64,000 bases of DNA from JAWWPG01 sp037719575 (GCA_037719575.1 JBBJMF010000004.1:1-64000), one strand, 5' to 3'; shown: positions 54,076-62,783, counted from the stretch's first letter. Notes: a model not told the origin generated them from the sequence alone. Numbers and translations: made by a program.

Positions 54076-54954
54076 ATGGCTGTCCTGATCCGCGTCGAGT
54101 CTGCCGACGACCCGAGACTCGGCGACTATCTGCGGCTCCGCGACGTCCAGCTGCGCCGGCACCTCGAGGCGGAGCGCGGACTCTTCATCGCCGAGGGGGA
54201 GAAGGTGGTCCGCCGGGCCGTCGAGGCGGCCTGCCGCCCTCGGTCGTTCCTGATGAGCGAGCGCTGGCTCTCGGGGCTGTCCGACGTCCTCGAGTCGGCC
54301 CCCAGCGCACCCTGCTACGTGGTGAGCGCGGACCTCGCCGAGCAGGTCACCGGCTTCCATGTGCACCGAGGAGCACTCGCCTCCCTCCACCGGCCGTCGC
54401 AACCGAGCGTCGAGCAGGTCGTTGCGGCGGCCCGTCGCATCATCGTCCTCGAGGACGTCGTCGACCACACCAATGTGGGCGCGATCCTCAGATCGGCGGC
54501 CGCGCTCGGTGTCGAGGGGGCGCTGCTGTCACCTCGATGCGCCGACCCCCTGTACCGCCGCTCGGTAAAGGTGGCCATGGGCGCGGTGTTCTCGCTTCCG
54601 TGGACCCGGATCCCTGACTGGTATGACGCGCTGCCGCACCTGGCGGCGGCCGGCTTTACGACGCTCGCCCTCACGCCGGACGCGGACGCCCTCGACCTGG
54701 CGAGTGCGGTTCGACGGCATTGGGGCGACCGGCTCGCCTTGGTGGTCGGATCCGAGGGGTCGGGACTCTCGAGGCGGTGGCTGGCCGCCGCCGACGTCAG
54801 GGTCCGGATCCCGATGGCTGACGGCATCGACTCGCTCAACGTGGCGGCCGCGACAGCGGTGGCCTGTTACGCAATGTCGGGCGGCGCGTCGGCTGCCGCG
54901 TCAATGTCGGCGGCCACGCGCGACTCGGGGGAGGCGGGCCAGTCCGGGGCGTAG
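54076..54954 (+). CDS. TrmH/SpoU-family RNA 2'-O-methyltransferase
   Basis: 292-residue SPOUT enzyme. Substrate-binding N-terminal domain (FIAEGEKVVRRAVEA) and knot domain with VLEDVVDHTNVGAILRSAAALG, ALVVGSEGSGLSRRWLAAADVRVRIPM and SLNVAAATAVACY. It methylates tRNA or rRNA; target not deducible. The last 88 bases overlap def on the other strand; the tail there (ASAAASMSAATRDSGEAG) looks poorly conserved. Confidence 0.92.
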   Translation: MAVLIRVESADDPRLGDYLRLRDVQLRRHLEAERGLFIAEGEKVVRRAVEAACRPRSFLMSERWLSGLSDVLESAPSAPCYVVSADLAEQVTGFHVHRGALASLHRPSQPSVEQVVAAARRIIVLEDVVDHTNVGAILRSAAALGVEGALLSPRCADPLYRRSVKVAMGAVFSLPWTRIPDWYDALPHLAAAGFTTLALTPDADALDLASAVRRHWGDRLALVVGSEGSGLSRRWLAAADVRVRIPMADGIDSLNVAAATAVACYAMSGGASAAASMSAATRDSGEAGQSGA

Positions 54955-55487
54955 TGCTCTGCGTGCCGCTCGGCTTCCTTGAACAGCTTCCGCCGGGCCC
55001 GGTTCGGCAGCCGGTCACCGAACACCACGCCCTCGAGGTGGTCGTACTCGTGCTGGAGGCAGCGGGCGAGGAAACCGCTGCCGGAGATCGCCACGGGCTC
55101 GCAGTGCTGGTCCACGCCGACGATGGAGGCGAAGTCCGCTCTGGCCAACGGCGCAAACGCGCCGGGTAGCGACAGGCAGCCCTCGTCGGACTCGTCGAGG
55201 ACCCGGTCTCGCCCTTCGGGGACCGTCAGCACGGGGTTGCAGACGACGCCGCGATGCCGCCCGTCATCCTCGTCGTGGCAGTCGAACACGAACACCCGCA
55301 GGTCGACCCCGACCTGGTTGGCGGCCAGGCCGACGCCGTCTGCGGCGTACATGGTCGCCACCATGTCCGCGACCAGCGTCGCGAGCTCGTCGTCGAAGGT
55401 GTCCACGGGGCGGCACCGCGCGTGCATGACGGGCGCGCTCCAGCGCGTCATCGGGCGCGGTCTGCCCCCTGCGGGGAGGTCGGTCAC
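54867..55487 (-). CDS. def: Peptide deformylase
   Basis: Removes the N-terminal formyl group from nascent proteins. 206 residues with the three metal and active-site motifs: GVGLAANQVG, DEGCLSLPG (Cys ligand) and QHEYDHLEG (His ligands and catalytic Glu). GTG 55487 was preferred because TACGGT lies exactly 6 bases upstream; the frame is open further up. Overlaps the SpoU methyltransferase gene by 88 bases, tail to tail, unusual for an essential gene. Confidence 0.94.
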   Translation of the reverse strand: MTDLPAGGRPRPMTRWSAPVMHARCRPVDTFDDELATLVADMVATMYAADGVGLAANQVGVDLRVFVFDCHDEDDGRHRGVVCNPVLTVPEGRDRVLDESDEGCLSLPGAFAPLARADFASIVGVDQHCEPVAISGSGFLARCLQHEYDHLEGVVFGDRLPNRARRKLFKEAERHAEHYAPDWPASPESRVAADIDAAADAPPDIA

Positions 55488-55493
55488 GGAGGG

Positions 55494-55499
55494 ACCGTA
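55494..55499 (-). promoter_or_regulatory. Leaderless-type -10 box (def)
   Basis: TACGGT on the minus strand, exactly 6 bases before the GTG at 55487. Confidence 0.5.
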
Positions 55500-55510
55500 T
55501 CCCACGCCCG

Positions 55511-56332
55511 TCAGGCGAACTCCCAGGACCGCTTGGACAGCCCGTACCAGAACCCCTCGACCGTCGACGTCGGCGCCGGACCCGTTGCCGCCTCGGCCCC
55601 GACGGCGGCCCCCAGGGTCACGAAGAGCGGCGCGAAGTGCTCGGTGCGGGGGTGGGCGACGTCGGCCGCCGGTCCCTTGTGCTCGAAGTCCAGCACGGCA
55701 TCGACGTCCCAGGAGACGAGGGCGCCGTCGACCCATGCGTCGAACTCGCGTGACCAGGACGGCGCGGGTGCGTCGCTGGCGCCGCCCAGGTCGATGAGTC
55801 GCAGGTTGTGCGTGGTGAACCCGCTGCCGATGATCAGCACGCCCTCGTCTCGCAGCGGAGCGAGCCGCTGCCCGACCTCGAACAACCGACGTGGGTCGAG
55901 GGTCGGCATCGAGATCTGCAGCGTCGGGATGTCGGCGTCCGGGTACATCTCCACGAGGGGGACGTAGGCGCCGTGGTCCAGCCCGCGCTGCGGTGCCTCA
56001 TGGGTCCTGATCCCAGGCACCGCGAGCCGGCCGCGTACCCGTTCCGCCAGCTCGGGCGCCCCCGGCGCGTCGTACGTCACCTGGTAGTAGCGCTCGGGAA
56101 ACCCCCAGAAGTCGTAGACCAGGGGCACGGTCGTCGTCGCGCCGACCGTCAGCGGCGTCTCCTCCCAGTGCGCCGAGATGACCAGGATGGCGCGCGGGCG
56201 CGGCAGCGACGCCGACCAGCTCGCGAGCTCACGCTTCCAGAGCTCGTCGTCGGCGAGGGGTGGTGCTCCGTGGCTGAGGTAGACAGCGGGCATCGCGGCG
56301 ACGGGGTGCGGGATAGCCGGGGGCGACGTCAT
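55511..56332 (-). CDS. LigB-type extradiol dioxygenase (DODA-like)
   Basis: 273-residue class III extradiol ring-cleavage enzyme. Metal-ligand His in AVYLSHGAPPL, VISAHWEE, RGLDHGAYVPL and the C-terminal RTEHFAPLFV are all present, as in 4,5-DOPA dioxygenase homologues. The natural substrate is probably a catechol or quinone-like compound, not determined. ATG 56332 follows CAGGAG. A palindrome overlaps its -10 region, so it is likely controlled by a MarR- or TetR-like regulator outside this window. Confidence 0.92.
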   Translation of the reverse strand: MTSPPAIPHPVAAMPAVYLSHGAPPLADDELWKRELASWSASLPRPRAILVISAHWEETPLTVGATTTVPLVYDFWGFPERYYQVTYDAPGAPELAERVRGRLAVPGIRTHEAPQRGLDHGAYVPLVEMYPDADIPTLQISMPTLDPRRLFEVGQRLAPLRDEGVLIIGSGFTTHNLRLIDLGGASDAPAPSWSREFDAWVDGALVSWDVDAVLDFEHKGPAADVAHPRTEHFAPLFVTLGAAVGAEAATGPAPTSTVEGFWYGLSKRSWEFA

Positions 56333-56346
56333 CGCGACTCCTGTGG

Positions 56347-56364
56347 TAGTTGATGCCTCAAGTA
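56347..56364. promoter_or_regulatory. Palindromic operator with -10 box of the LigB gene
   Basis: TAGTTGA-TGCC-TCAAGTA, arms agreeing at 6 of 7 positions. Minus-strand TATACT (56361-56366) overlaps the right arm. It lies between two divergent genes and looks like a repressor site; no MarR-type regulator gene is seen in the window. Confidence 0.5.
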
Positions 56365-56407
56365 TATCGTCTCTTGCGCGGCCTCCGGCGCGCCGAGGAG
56401 CCGCTGC

Positions 56408-56413
56408 TAGTTT
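56408..56413 (+). promoter_or_regulatory. Leaderless-type -10 box (aldo/keto reductase gene)
   Basis: TAGTTT, exactly 6 bases before the ATG at 56420. Confidence 0.45.
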
Positions 56414-56419
56414 GGTGGC

Positions 56420-57253
56420 ATGCTTCCGATTCCCCGTGTCAGCCTGCGCGATGGACGAGAGATCCCCCAGGTCGGGTTCGGGGTCTTCCTCGTCCCCGAG
56501 GACGAGACCGAGGCCGCGGTCTCGGCTGCCCTCGAGGTCGGCTACCGCCATGTCGACACGGCTGCTGTGTACGAGAACGAGCGCGGGGTCGGCCGGGCGG
56601 TCGCCGGCTCGGGTCTTGAGCGCGGTGACATCTTCGTCACGTCGAAGTGCTGGAACTCCGACCAGGGGTACGACGAGGCGCTGGCCGCGTGCGAGACGAG
56701 CCTCGAGAAGCTGCGGCTCGACTACCTCGACCTCTACCTGGTGCACTGGCCAACACCCAAGCGGGAAAGGTACGTCGACACCTGGCGCGCCCTCGAGAAG
56801 CTCCAGGCGGACGGACTGGTCCGGTCGATCGGCGTGTCGAACTTCCAGGCGCCTCACCTTCGTCGGCTGATGGCCGAGACCGAGACCGTCCCCGCCGTGA
56901 ACCAGATCGAGATGCACCCGTGGCTGCAGCAGCGGGAGCTGCGCGCCTTCCATGCGGAGCACGGGATCGTCAGCGAAGCCTGGAGTCCGCTTGCCCAGGG
57001 CGGTGACAACCTGGCCGACCCGGTGATCGGTTCGATCGCCGAGAAGCACAACGTCTCGCCCGCCCAGATCATCCTTCGGTGGCACCTCGACATCGGCAAC
57101 GTCGTCATCCCCAAGTCGGTCCAGCCGAAGCGGATGGCGAGCAACATCGATCTCTTCGCCATCCGCCTGGACGAGGGCGACCTCGACAAGATCGCGGGCC
57201 TCGACAGTGGTACACGCGTCGGGCCCAACCCCGACGAGTTCAACCAGGCCTGA
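56420..57253 (+). CDS. Aldo/keto reductase
   Basis: 277-residue NADPH-dependent carbonyl reductase. Catalytic tetrad: Asp in YRHVDTAAVYENE with its Tyr, Lys in FVTSKCW, and His in LVHWPTP. Cofactor loop VIPKSVQPKRMASN. Resembles 2,5-diketo-gluconate or methylglyoxal reductases (AKR5-type). Divergent from the LigB dioxygenase; the shared palindrome may control both. Convergent with glgM, 23 bases apart. Confidence 0.93.
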   Translation: MLPIPRVSLRDGREIPQVGFGVFLVPEDETEAAVSAALEVGYRHVDTAAVYENERGVGRAVAGSGLERGDIFVTSKCWNSDQGYDEALAACETSLEKLRLDYLDLYLVHWPTPKRERYVDTWRALEKLQADGLVRSIGVSNFQAPHLRRLMAETETVPAVNQIEMHPWLQQRELRAFHAEHGIVSEAWSPLAQGGDNLADPVIGSIAEKHNVSPAQIILRWHLDIGNVVIPKSVQPKRMASNIDLFAIRLDEGDLDKIAGLDSGTRVGPNPDEFNQA

Positions 57254-57276
57254 GCCCCGCCCGGCCCCCTGGTGGC

Positions 57277-58431
57277 TCACAGGAGGGAGCGATAGAGGGC
57301 GACAGTCTGCTCGGCGATCGCGGGCCAGGCGAACGACTCGACCGCGCGGGCCCGACCAGAGACGCCCATGTCAAAGGCTCGGCCAGGGTCGTCGGCGAGC
57401 GTGTTGACCGCTTCGGCGAAGCGGGTCTCGAAGCCCGCGGGGTCGTCCGGCGTGTAGGTGACGAGCAGGCCCGTCGTACCGTCGACGACGACCTCCGGGA
57501 TGCCACCGACGGCACTGGCGACCACCGCGGTGCCGCAGGCCATCGCCTCGAGGTTGACGATGCCCAGCGGCTCGTATACCGACGGGCACAGGAAGGCCAA
57601 CGAGTGCGAGAGGACCTGGCGGACAGCCCCCCGCGCAAGCATCTCGCTGACCAGGACCACGCCGTCCCGCGACTTGCGGAGCACCGCGATCGCCGCGTCG
57701 GTCTCGGCCTTCAGGTCCGCCGTGTCAGCGGCGCCGGCGAGCAGCACGACCTGCAACGAGGGGTCGAACGCGAGTGCTGCGCGCAGCAGGTGCGGCACCC
57801 CCTTCTGTCTGGTGATCCGTCCGACGAACGTGACGTAGGGCCGGGACGGGTCGATCCCGAGACCTTCGATGACGTCGACGGCGTCGTCAGGCCGATAGAA
57901 GTCGGCGTCGATACCGTTGTAGACAACGGAGATCCGGTCGGGATCGAGGTCGGGATAGGCGCCACGTACGTCGTTCGCCATGCCCTGGCTAACCGCGATG
58001 ACGGCATCGGCGCCGAGGTAGGCCGTGCGCTCGACCCACGACGAGACGCGGTAGCCGCCGCCTAGCTGCTCGGCCTTCCATGGTCGCAACGGCTCGAGCG
58101 AGTGGGCCGTGACGACATGAGGCACGTCGTACAGCAGCTTTGCAAGGTGACCCGCGAGGTTCGCGTACCAGGTATGGGAGTGCACCAGGTCGACTCCCTG
58201 GCAGGCCGCCACCATGGCGAGGTCGGTGGACATCGTCTGGAGCGCGGGGTTGGCGTCGGGGAACCGCCGGTCGGACTCGGCGAACGCACGGGCGTCGGGC
58301 CGCTCGTCGCCCATGCACAGCACACAAAGGTGCACGAGGTCGCGCAGCTCGCGTGAGAGGTAGTCCACGTGGACGCCGGCGCCACCGTAGATCGCCGGCG
58401 GGTACTCACGGGTGAGCAGGCCGACGCGCAT
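57277..58431 (-). CDS. glgM: Glycogen synthase-type glycosyltransferase (GT4; GlgM/GlgA)
   Basis: 384-residue GT-B enzyme. N-terminal LLTREYPPAIYGGAGVHVDYL (the KTGG-like donor loop is replaced by GGAG), FVGRITRQKGVPHLLRA and CPSVYEPLGIVNLEAMACGTAVV. In actinobacteria the GT4 enzyme divergent from glgC is GlgM, which makes maltose-1-phosphate from ADP-glucose and glucose-1-phosphate (characterised for Rv1212c); assignment here follows that synteny. TAGGGT sits exactly 6 bases before the ATG. Confidence 0.9.
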   Translation of the reverse strand: MRVGLLTREYPPAIYGGAGVHVDYLSRELRDLVHLCVLCMGDERPDARAFAESDRRFPDANPALQTMSTDLAMVAACQGVDLVHSHTWYANLAGHLAKLLYDVPHVVTAHSLEPLRPWKAEQLGGGYRVSSWVERTAYLGADAVIAVSQGMANDVRGAYPDLDPDRISVVYNGIDADFYRPDDAVDVIEGLGIDPSRPYVTFVGRITRQKGVPHLLRAALAFDPSLQVVLLAGAADTADLKAETDAAIAVLRKSRDGVVLVSEMLARGAVRQVLSHSLAFLCPSVYEPLGIVNLEAMACGTAVVASAVGGIPEVVVDGTTGLLVTYTPDDPAGFETRFAEAVNTLADDPGRAFDMGVSGRARAVESFAWPAIAEQTVALYRSLL

Positions 58432-58437
58432 CCTGGA

Positions 58438-58443
58438 ACCCTA
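58438..58443 (-). promoter_or_regulatory. Leaderless-type -10 box (glgM)
   Basis: TAGGGT on the minus strand, exactly 6 bases before the ATG at 58431. Confidence 0.5.
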
Positions 58444-58497
58444 GTTGCCGTCGGCCGCTCGACCATCGGGGCTGATGCCCCCTTGAGGGCTTGGCAG

Positions 58498-58503
58498 TAG
58501 CGT
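58498..58503 (+). promoter_or_regulatory. Leaderless-type -10 box (glgC)
   Basis: TAGCGT, exactly 6 bases before the ATG at 58510. With the glgM box, both divergent glycogen genes show the same arrangement. Confidence 0.5.
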
Positions 58504-58509
58504 GAGGCC

Positions 58510-59751
58510 ATGGCCAAGCCCAAGGTGCTCGGGATCGTGTTGGCGGGCGGCGAGGGCAAGCGCCTGATGCCGCTCACCCTCGACAGGGCAAAGCCTGCCG
58601 TGCCCTTCGGTGGCACCTACCGGCTCATCGACTTCGCCCTCTCGAACCTCGTCAACGCCGGCTATCTCCGGATCTGCGTGCTGACGCAGTACAAGTCGCA
58701 CTCACTCGACCGCCACATCTCTGTGACCTGGCGGATGTCCACGATGCTCGGCAACTACGTGACCCCGGTGCCCGCCCAGCAGCGACTCGGCAAGCAGTGG
58801 TTCCTGGGCAGCGCGGACGCGATCTTCCAGTCGATGAACCTGATCATCGACGAGCAACCCGACATCATCGTGGTGTTCGGGGCGGATCACGTCTACCGGA
58901 TGGACGCGGCGCAGATGGTCGCCGCCCACCTCCAGTCGGGTGCGGGCGTCACCGTCGCCGGGATCAGGGTGCCGCGCACTGAGGCGTCGGCTTTCGGGGT
59001 CATCGGGACGGACGAGGACGGTATGACGATCCGGGAGTTCCTCGAGAAGCCCGACGACCCCCCTGGCCTCGTGGACAGCCCTGCGGAGTCGTTCGCGTCG
59101 ATGGGGAACTACGTCTTCACGGCCGACGTCCTGGTCGAGGCACTGGCCAAGGATGCGGATAACCCCGAGTCCCGCCACGACATGGGCGGCGACATCATCC
59201 CGATGCTCGTGGACGGCGGAGACGCAGGCGTCTACGACTTCCGGCGCAACGACGTGCCGGGATCGACTCCGAAGGACCGCGACTACTGGCGTGACGTGGG
59301 GACGCTGTCGTCGTACCATGAAGCGCACCTCGACCTGGTCTCCGTCGAGCCGATCTTCAACCTGTACAACTCGGAGTGGCCGATCTTCACCCATCACATG
59401 CAGCAGCCCGGCGCCAAGTTCGTCGAGAACGCGTCGGCCGAGGACGCGATCGTGTGTGCCGGCTCGATCGTGTCCGGCGCGGCGATCCGGTCGTCGGTCC
59501 TCGGCAACAACGTCTACGTCTCGACGGGTGCCGAGGTCGAGCGCAGCGTCGTGATGGACAATGTCAAGATCGGCCCAGGAGCCCTTGTCCGCAACGCGAT
59601 CCTCGACAAGTTCGTCGTGGTGTCAGACGGGGCGCGCATCGGCTTCGACGCCGAGGTCGACCGGGCGGCGGGGTACACCGTGACCGACGAGGGCATCACC
59701 GTGCTCGGTAAGGGCCAACCCGTCGAGGGCACCTACTCGGGCGCTCGCTGA
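58510..59751 (+). CDS. glgC: Glucose-1-phosphate adenylyltransferase
   Basis: Makes ADP-glucose for glycogen and maltose-1-phosphate. 413 residues. Catalytic domain with VLAGGEGKRLMPLTLDRAKPAVPFGGTYRLIDF and FGADHVYRMD, and a C-terminal left-handed beta-helix (CAGSIVSGAAIRSSVLGNNVYV). Typically allosterically controlled by glycolytic intermediates. Divergent from glgM; GGT-like gene follows after 8 bases. Confidence 0.96.
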   Translation: MAKPKVLGIVLAGGEGKRLMPLTLDRAKPAVPFGGTYRLIDFALSNLVNAGYLRICVLTQYKSHSLDRHISVTWRMSTMLGNYVTPVPAQQRLGKQWFLGSADAIFQSMNLIIDEQPDIIVVFGADHVYRMDAAQMVAAHLQSGAGVTVAGIRVPRTEASAFGVIGTDEDGMTIREFLEKPDDPPGLVDSPAESFASMGNYVFTADVLVEALAKDADNPESRHDMGGDIIPMLVDGGDAGVYDFRRNDVPGSTPKDRDYWRDVGTLSSYHEAHLDLVSVEPIFNLYNSEWPIFTHHMQQPGAKFVENASAEDAIVCAGSIVSGAAIRSSVLGNNVYVSTGAEVERSVVMDNVKIGPGALVRNAILDKFVVVSDGARIGFDAEVDRAAGYTVTDEGITVLGKGQPVEGTYSGAR

Positions 59752-59759
59752 GGGCCGGC

Positions 59760-61160
59760 GTGACGAGGAACCGGCGGCTGCCGGTTTCGGTGGCCGCCGG
59801 GAGCGCCGCGTCCGCCGAGGTGGGGGTTGAGATCTTGCGGCGTGGCGGCAGTGCTGCCGACGCCGCAGTGGCGATGGTGCTCGCCGCCTGCGCCGCCGAG
59901 ACCGTCTTCACCGGCCTCGGCGGGGGTGGCTTCGCGACGCACTATGAGGCGGCGACGGGACGAACCCGGTGTCTGGACTTCTTCGTGGCGGTGCCGGGCC
60001 TCGACGGCCGGGTAGCCGGCCGGCCCGAGGAGGTGCTGATCGACTTCGGCGGGCAGGTGGTGCCTTACGCGGTGGGTCCCGGCACGGTCGCCGTGCCCGG
60101 CGTGCCGGCCGGCGCGGCCGGGATGCATGAACGGTGGGGCAAGCTGGACTGGGCGGACCTGGTGCAACCGGCCATGACCCTGGCGAGTGCCGGCGTGCCC
60201 TGCGGGGTCCAGCAGGCCAAGGTGCTCACGACGGTCGCCGACGCCATGCTGGTCGGAGACGGTACGGCGGCCTACGCGCCGGGCGGGGTGCTGCTGAACG
60301 GCGAGTCGACGCTTTTCCACCCCGGACTCGCCCACGCGTTCGAGGTGCTTCGCGACGAGGGAGCAGCCGCCTTCTACACCGGGCGGGTCGCCGACGCCAT
60401 GCTGTCGGCACTCGGCGACCACGGCGGGGTCAGCGACGTCGACCTCGTCGCCTACGAGCCGATCGAGAGCTCACCACAAGAGGCGGTGCTCGGCGGCTGT
60501 CTCGTCCAGGCCCGGGGTGACGACCTCGACGACCTGCTCGGCGTCCTGACGGGGCTGGACCTGACTGGTGACGACGCCGACACAGCCCGCCGCCTGGTGC
60601 AGCGGCTGCGCGCCAGACCCCGGCGCGGCGACACCACCAGCGCCGCGGCGGCCGACTCCGACGGCAACGCATGCGCGGTCACCACGAGCCTCGGCCTGTC
60701 ATCGGGCGTCTGGTTGAGCGGCTACGGCATCCACCTGAACTCGATGATGGGGGAGGGTGAGCTGTTGCGGGGCGAGCTGACGGCGGGGGAGCGGATGTGC
60801 TCGATGATGACGCCTCTCGTGATGCACGACGACGACGGAGTCTGCCTGGTGGCTGGTGCGGCTGGCGGTAGCCGGATCCGCTCGGCGCTTGCGCAGGTGC
60901 TCACTCGCGTCGTACGAAGCTCCATGCCGGTCGCGGAGGCGATCGCCGCGCCGCGCCTCAACCCGGTGCCCGGCAAGGTCCATCTCGAGCCCGGCTTCCC
61001 CGAGACGGTCGTGGAGGCGTTGGCCGTCGATGACGCGGTCGTCAGGTGGCCGGACATCGACTCGTACTTCGGCGGGGTGGCCGCCATCGACCGCCACGGT
61101 CCGGGGGCCGACCCTCGACGAGGCGGGGACGTTCGCCGGGTCGAGAGCCGTGTCTCCTAG
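59760..61160 (+). CDS. Gamma-glutamyltransferase-like (Ntn-hydrolase) protein
   Basis: 466 residues, shorter than classic GGT (about 550-580) and without a signal peptide. N-terminal half: GGSAADAAVAMVLAACAAE, GLGGGGFATHY, PGTVAVPGVPAGAAGMHERWG. The autoprocessing site expected for the family is at GDTTSAAAADSDGNA (Thr292/Thr293), so precursor cleavage into two chains is plausible; the usual HTTHLSVVD is altered there. C-terminal MMTPLVMHDDDG and AGGSRI motifs. Substrate unknown: glutathione-type or an amidase-like relative. GTG start eight bases after glgC. Confidence 0.85.
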   Translation: MTRNRRLPVSVAAGSAASAEVGVEILRRGGSAADAAVAMVLAACAAETVFTGLGGGGFATHYEAATGRTRCLDFFVAVPGLDGRVAGRPEEVLIDFGGQVVPYAVGPGTVAVPGVPAGAAGMHERWGKLDWADLVQPAMTLASAGVPCGVQQAKVLTTVADAMLVGDGTAAYAPGGVLLNGESTLFHPGLAHAFEVLRDEGAAAFYTGRVADAMLSALGDHGGVSDVDLVAYEPIESSPQEAVLGGCLVQARGDDLDDLLGVLTGLDLTGDDADTARRLVQRLRARPRRGDTTSAAAADSDGNACAVTTSLGLSSGVWLSGYGIHLNSMMGEGELLRGELTAGERMCSMMTPLVMHDDDGVCLVAGAAGGSRIRSALAQVLTRVVRSSMPVAEAIAAPRLNPVPGKVHLEPGFPETVVEALAVDDAVVRWPDIDSYFGGVAAIDRHGPGADPRRGGDVRRVESRVS

Positions 61161-61163
61161 GCT
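61158..61163 (+). promoter_or_regulatory. Leaderless-type -10 box (cyclophilin gene)
   Basis: TAGGCT, overlapping the stop codon of the preceding gene and exactly 6 bases before the ATG at 61170. Confidence 0.5.
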
Positions 61164-61169
61164 GTCACC

Positions 61170-61994
61170 ATGTCGACCCTGTCTCCGCCTCCGTCGCCAG
61201 AGCCCTCCAAGACATCCCGGGCCAGCAGCGCCACGGTGCTCGTCGTCGCGGCGGTCGTGGTAGCGGTCATCGCGGGTTTCGTCGCGATCGGGGTCCTTGT
61301 CGGCGACGGGTCCAGTACGGCGACCCCCGCCCAGAGCCCCCCGTCGACGCCGCCGACGCCGACGCAGAGCGGTCCCACGGCGAGCCCGACCAGCTCCGCC
61401 CCCCCGTCGAACCTGCCGCCGCTTGACTGCTCGGAGCCACCGGCCCTGCCAGCCAACCCTCAGCAGTTCGACAAGGCACCCCCGGCGTCGCTCTCGCAGC
61501 GCGCCACCTGGCGGGCGACCCTCCAGACCAACTGCGGCCGGATCGTCATGGAGCTCGACGGGAGAGTGGCCCCCCAGACGGTCGCCTCGTTCGTCTTCCT
61601 GTCGCAGGCGGGCTACTACGACGACAGCCCGTGCCACCGTCTCACCACGCCTGAGCAGGGCCTGTTGGTCCTCCAGTGCGGCGACCCGACCGGCACCGGC
61701 TCGGGCGGACCGGGCTACGGCTACGGCATCGAGAACGCTCCGGCGAGCGGGTCGTACCCCGCCGGGACCGTGGCGATGGCGCGAGCCAGCGACCCGAACA
61801 GCAACGGCAGCCAGTTCTTCATCGTCTACGGCGACACCACGTTGCCGACGACAGGTGGCGGCTACTCGATCTTCGGCACGGTCGTCGAGGGACTGTCGAT
61901 CGTGCAGGCCGTAGCCGCGCGGGGTTTGGCGAGCGACCAGGTCGCCCCGGCGCAGCCGGTCAGCCTGCTGAGCGTCTCGGTCGAGAAGCTCTGA
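61170..61994 (+). CDS. Membrane-anchored cyclophilin-type peptidyl-prolyl isomerase
   Basis: 274 residues: short cytosolic start, one membrane helix (TVLVVAAVVVAVIAGFVAIGVLV), a Ser/Thr/Pro-rich linker of about 45 residues, then an exported cyclophilin domain: NCGRIVMELDGRVAPQTVASF, LSQAGYYDD, GTVAMARASDPNSNGSQFFIVY and YSIFGTVVEGLSIV. Catalyses proline isomerisation in exported proteins. Some canonical active-site residues (FHR near the start, GGD) are changed (CHRLTT), so catalytic rate may be low. Confidence 0.93.
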   Translation: MSTLSPPPSPEPSKTSRASSATVLVVAAVVVAVIAGFVAIGVLVGDGSSTATPAQSPPSTPPTPTQSGPTASPTSSAPPSNLPPLDCSEPPALPANPQQFDKAPPASLSQRATWRATLQTNCGRIVMELDGRVAPQTVASFVFLSQAGYYDDSPCHRLTTPEQGLLVLQCGDPTGTGSGGPGYGYGIENAPASGSYPAGTVAMARASDPNSNGSQFFIVYGDTTLPTTGGGYSIFGTVVEGLSIVQAVAARGLASDQVAPAQPVSLLSVSVEKL

Positions 61995-61997
61995 CGG

Positions 61998-62733
61998 ATG
62001 GCCCTCGCCGACCTGGTGTTCGCCGGCGGCTCGGTCTACACCTCGCTGACCGAGCCGGCGCCTGGTCCCACTCATGTCGCGGTCCTCGACGGCAGAGTGG
62101 CAGCGGTGGGCGGGGCCGATGTGGGCGAGCTCATCGGTCCGCACACCCGGCTGGTCGACCTCGCCGGCGGCCTGCTCGTCCCCGGCTTCCAGGACGCTCA
62201 CGTCCATCCGGTGCAGGGTGGCCTCGAGCGCCTCGGTTGCGACCTCAGTGGGCTCCGCTCGGAGCCCGACTACGTCGCTGCGGTCGCTGAGTACGCGGGT
62301 CGGCGCCCGGACCTGGACTGGGTCACCCGTGCTGCCGCTCCTGGACCCCGAACGCGTGAGCCGGCAGTACCCTTTCGGCTCGCTGGAGCGCAGCGGCGCG
62401 ACGCTCGTCGCGGGCAGCGACTGGCCGGTGAGCAGTCCCAGCCCCCTGTGGGGCATCCACGCCGCGGTGAACCGCCAGCTGCCACCGGCCGCCGGGGAGG
62501 TGCGCGAGCCCTTCCTGGCGGCGGAGGCGCTGGATGTCGAGACCGCTCTCCGCGCCTACACGGCGTGGTCGGCGTACGTGAACCATCTCGACGAGACCGG
62601 GACCATCCGAGTGGGCGCGCTCGCGGACCTCGCCGTGCTCGACACGGACATCGTCAGCTGCCCGCCGTCCGAGATCGGCCAGGCGAGCGTTGTCTCGACG
62701 TACGTCGAGGGTGTCGAGGTCTTCGCGAGCTAG
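61998..62733 (+). pseudogene. YtcJ-type amidohydrolase, internally deleted and frame-shifted
   Basis: Two fragments of one metal-dependent amidohydrolase in different frames. From 61998 to about 62325: DLVFAGGSVYTSL, GGLLVPGFQDAHVHPVQGGLERL, ending at RRPDLDWV. From about 62327 to 62733, another frame: LPLLDPERVSRQYPFGSLER, TLVAGSDWPVSSPSPL, NHLDETGTIRVGALADLAVLD. By family length (about 540 residues) some 290 residues, the middle of the barrel with metal ligands, are missing, so about 0.85-0.9 kb was lost in one non-multiple-of-3 deletion. Surely inactive as an enzyme. Confidence 0.85.
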
Positions 62734-62783
62734 TGATCGCGGTCGACCGTGCGACCGTACTCCTCACATGGACTGACCCGGGC

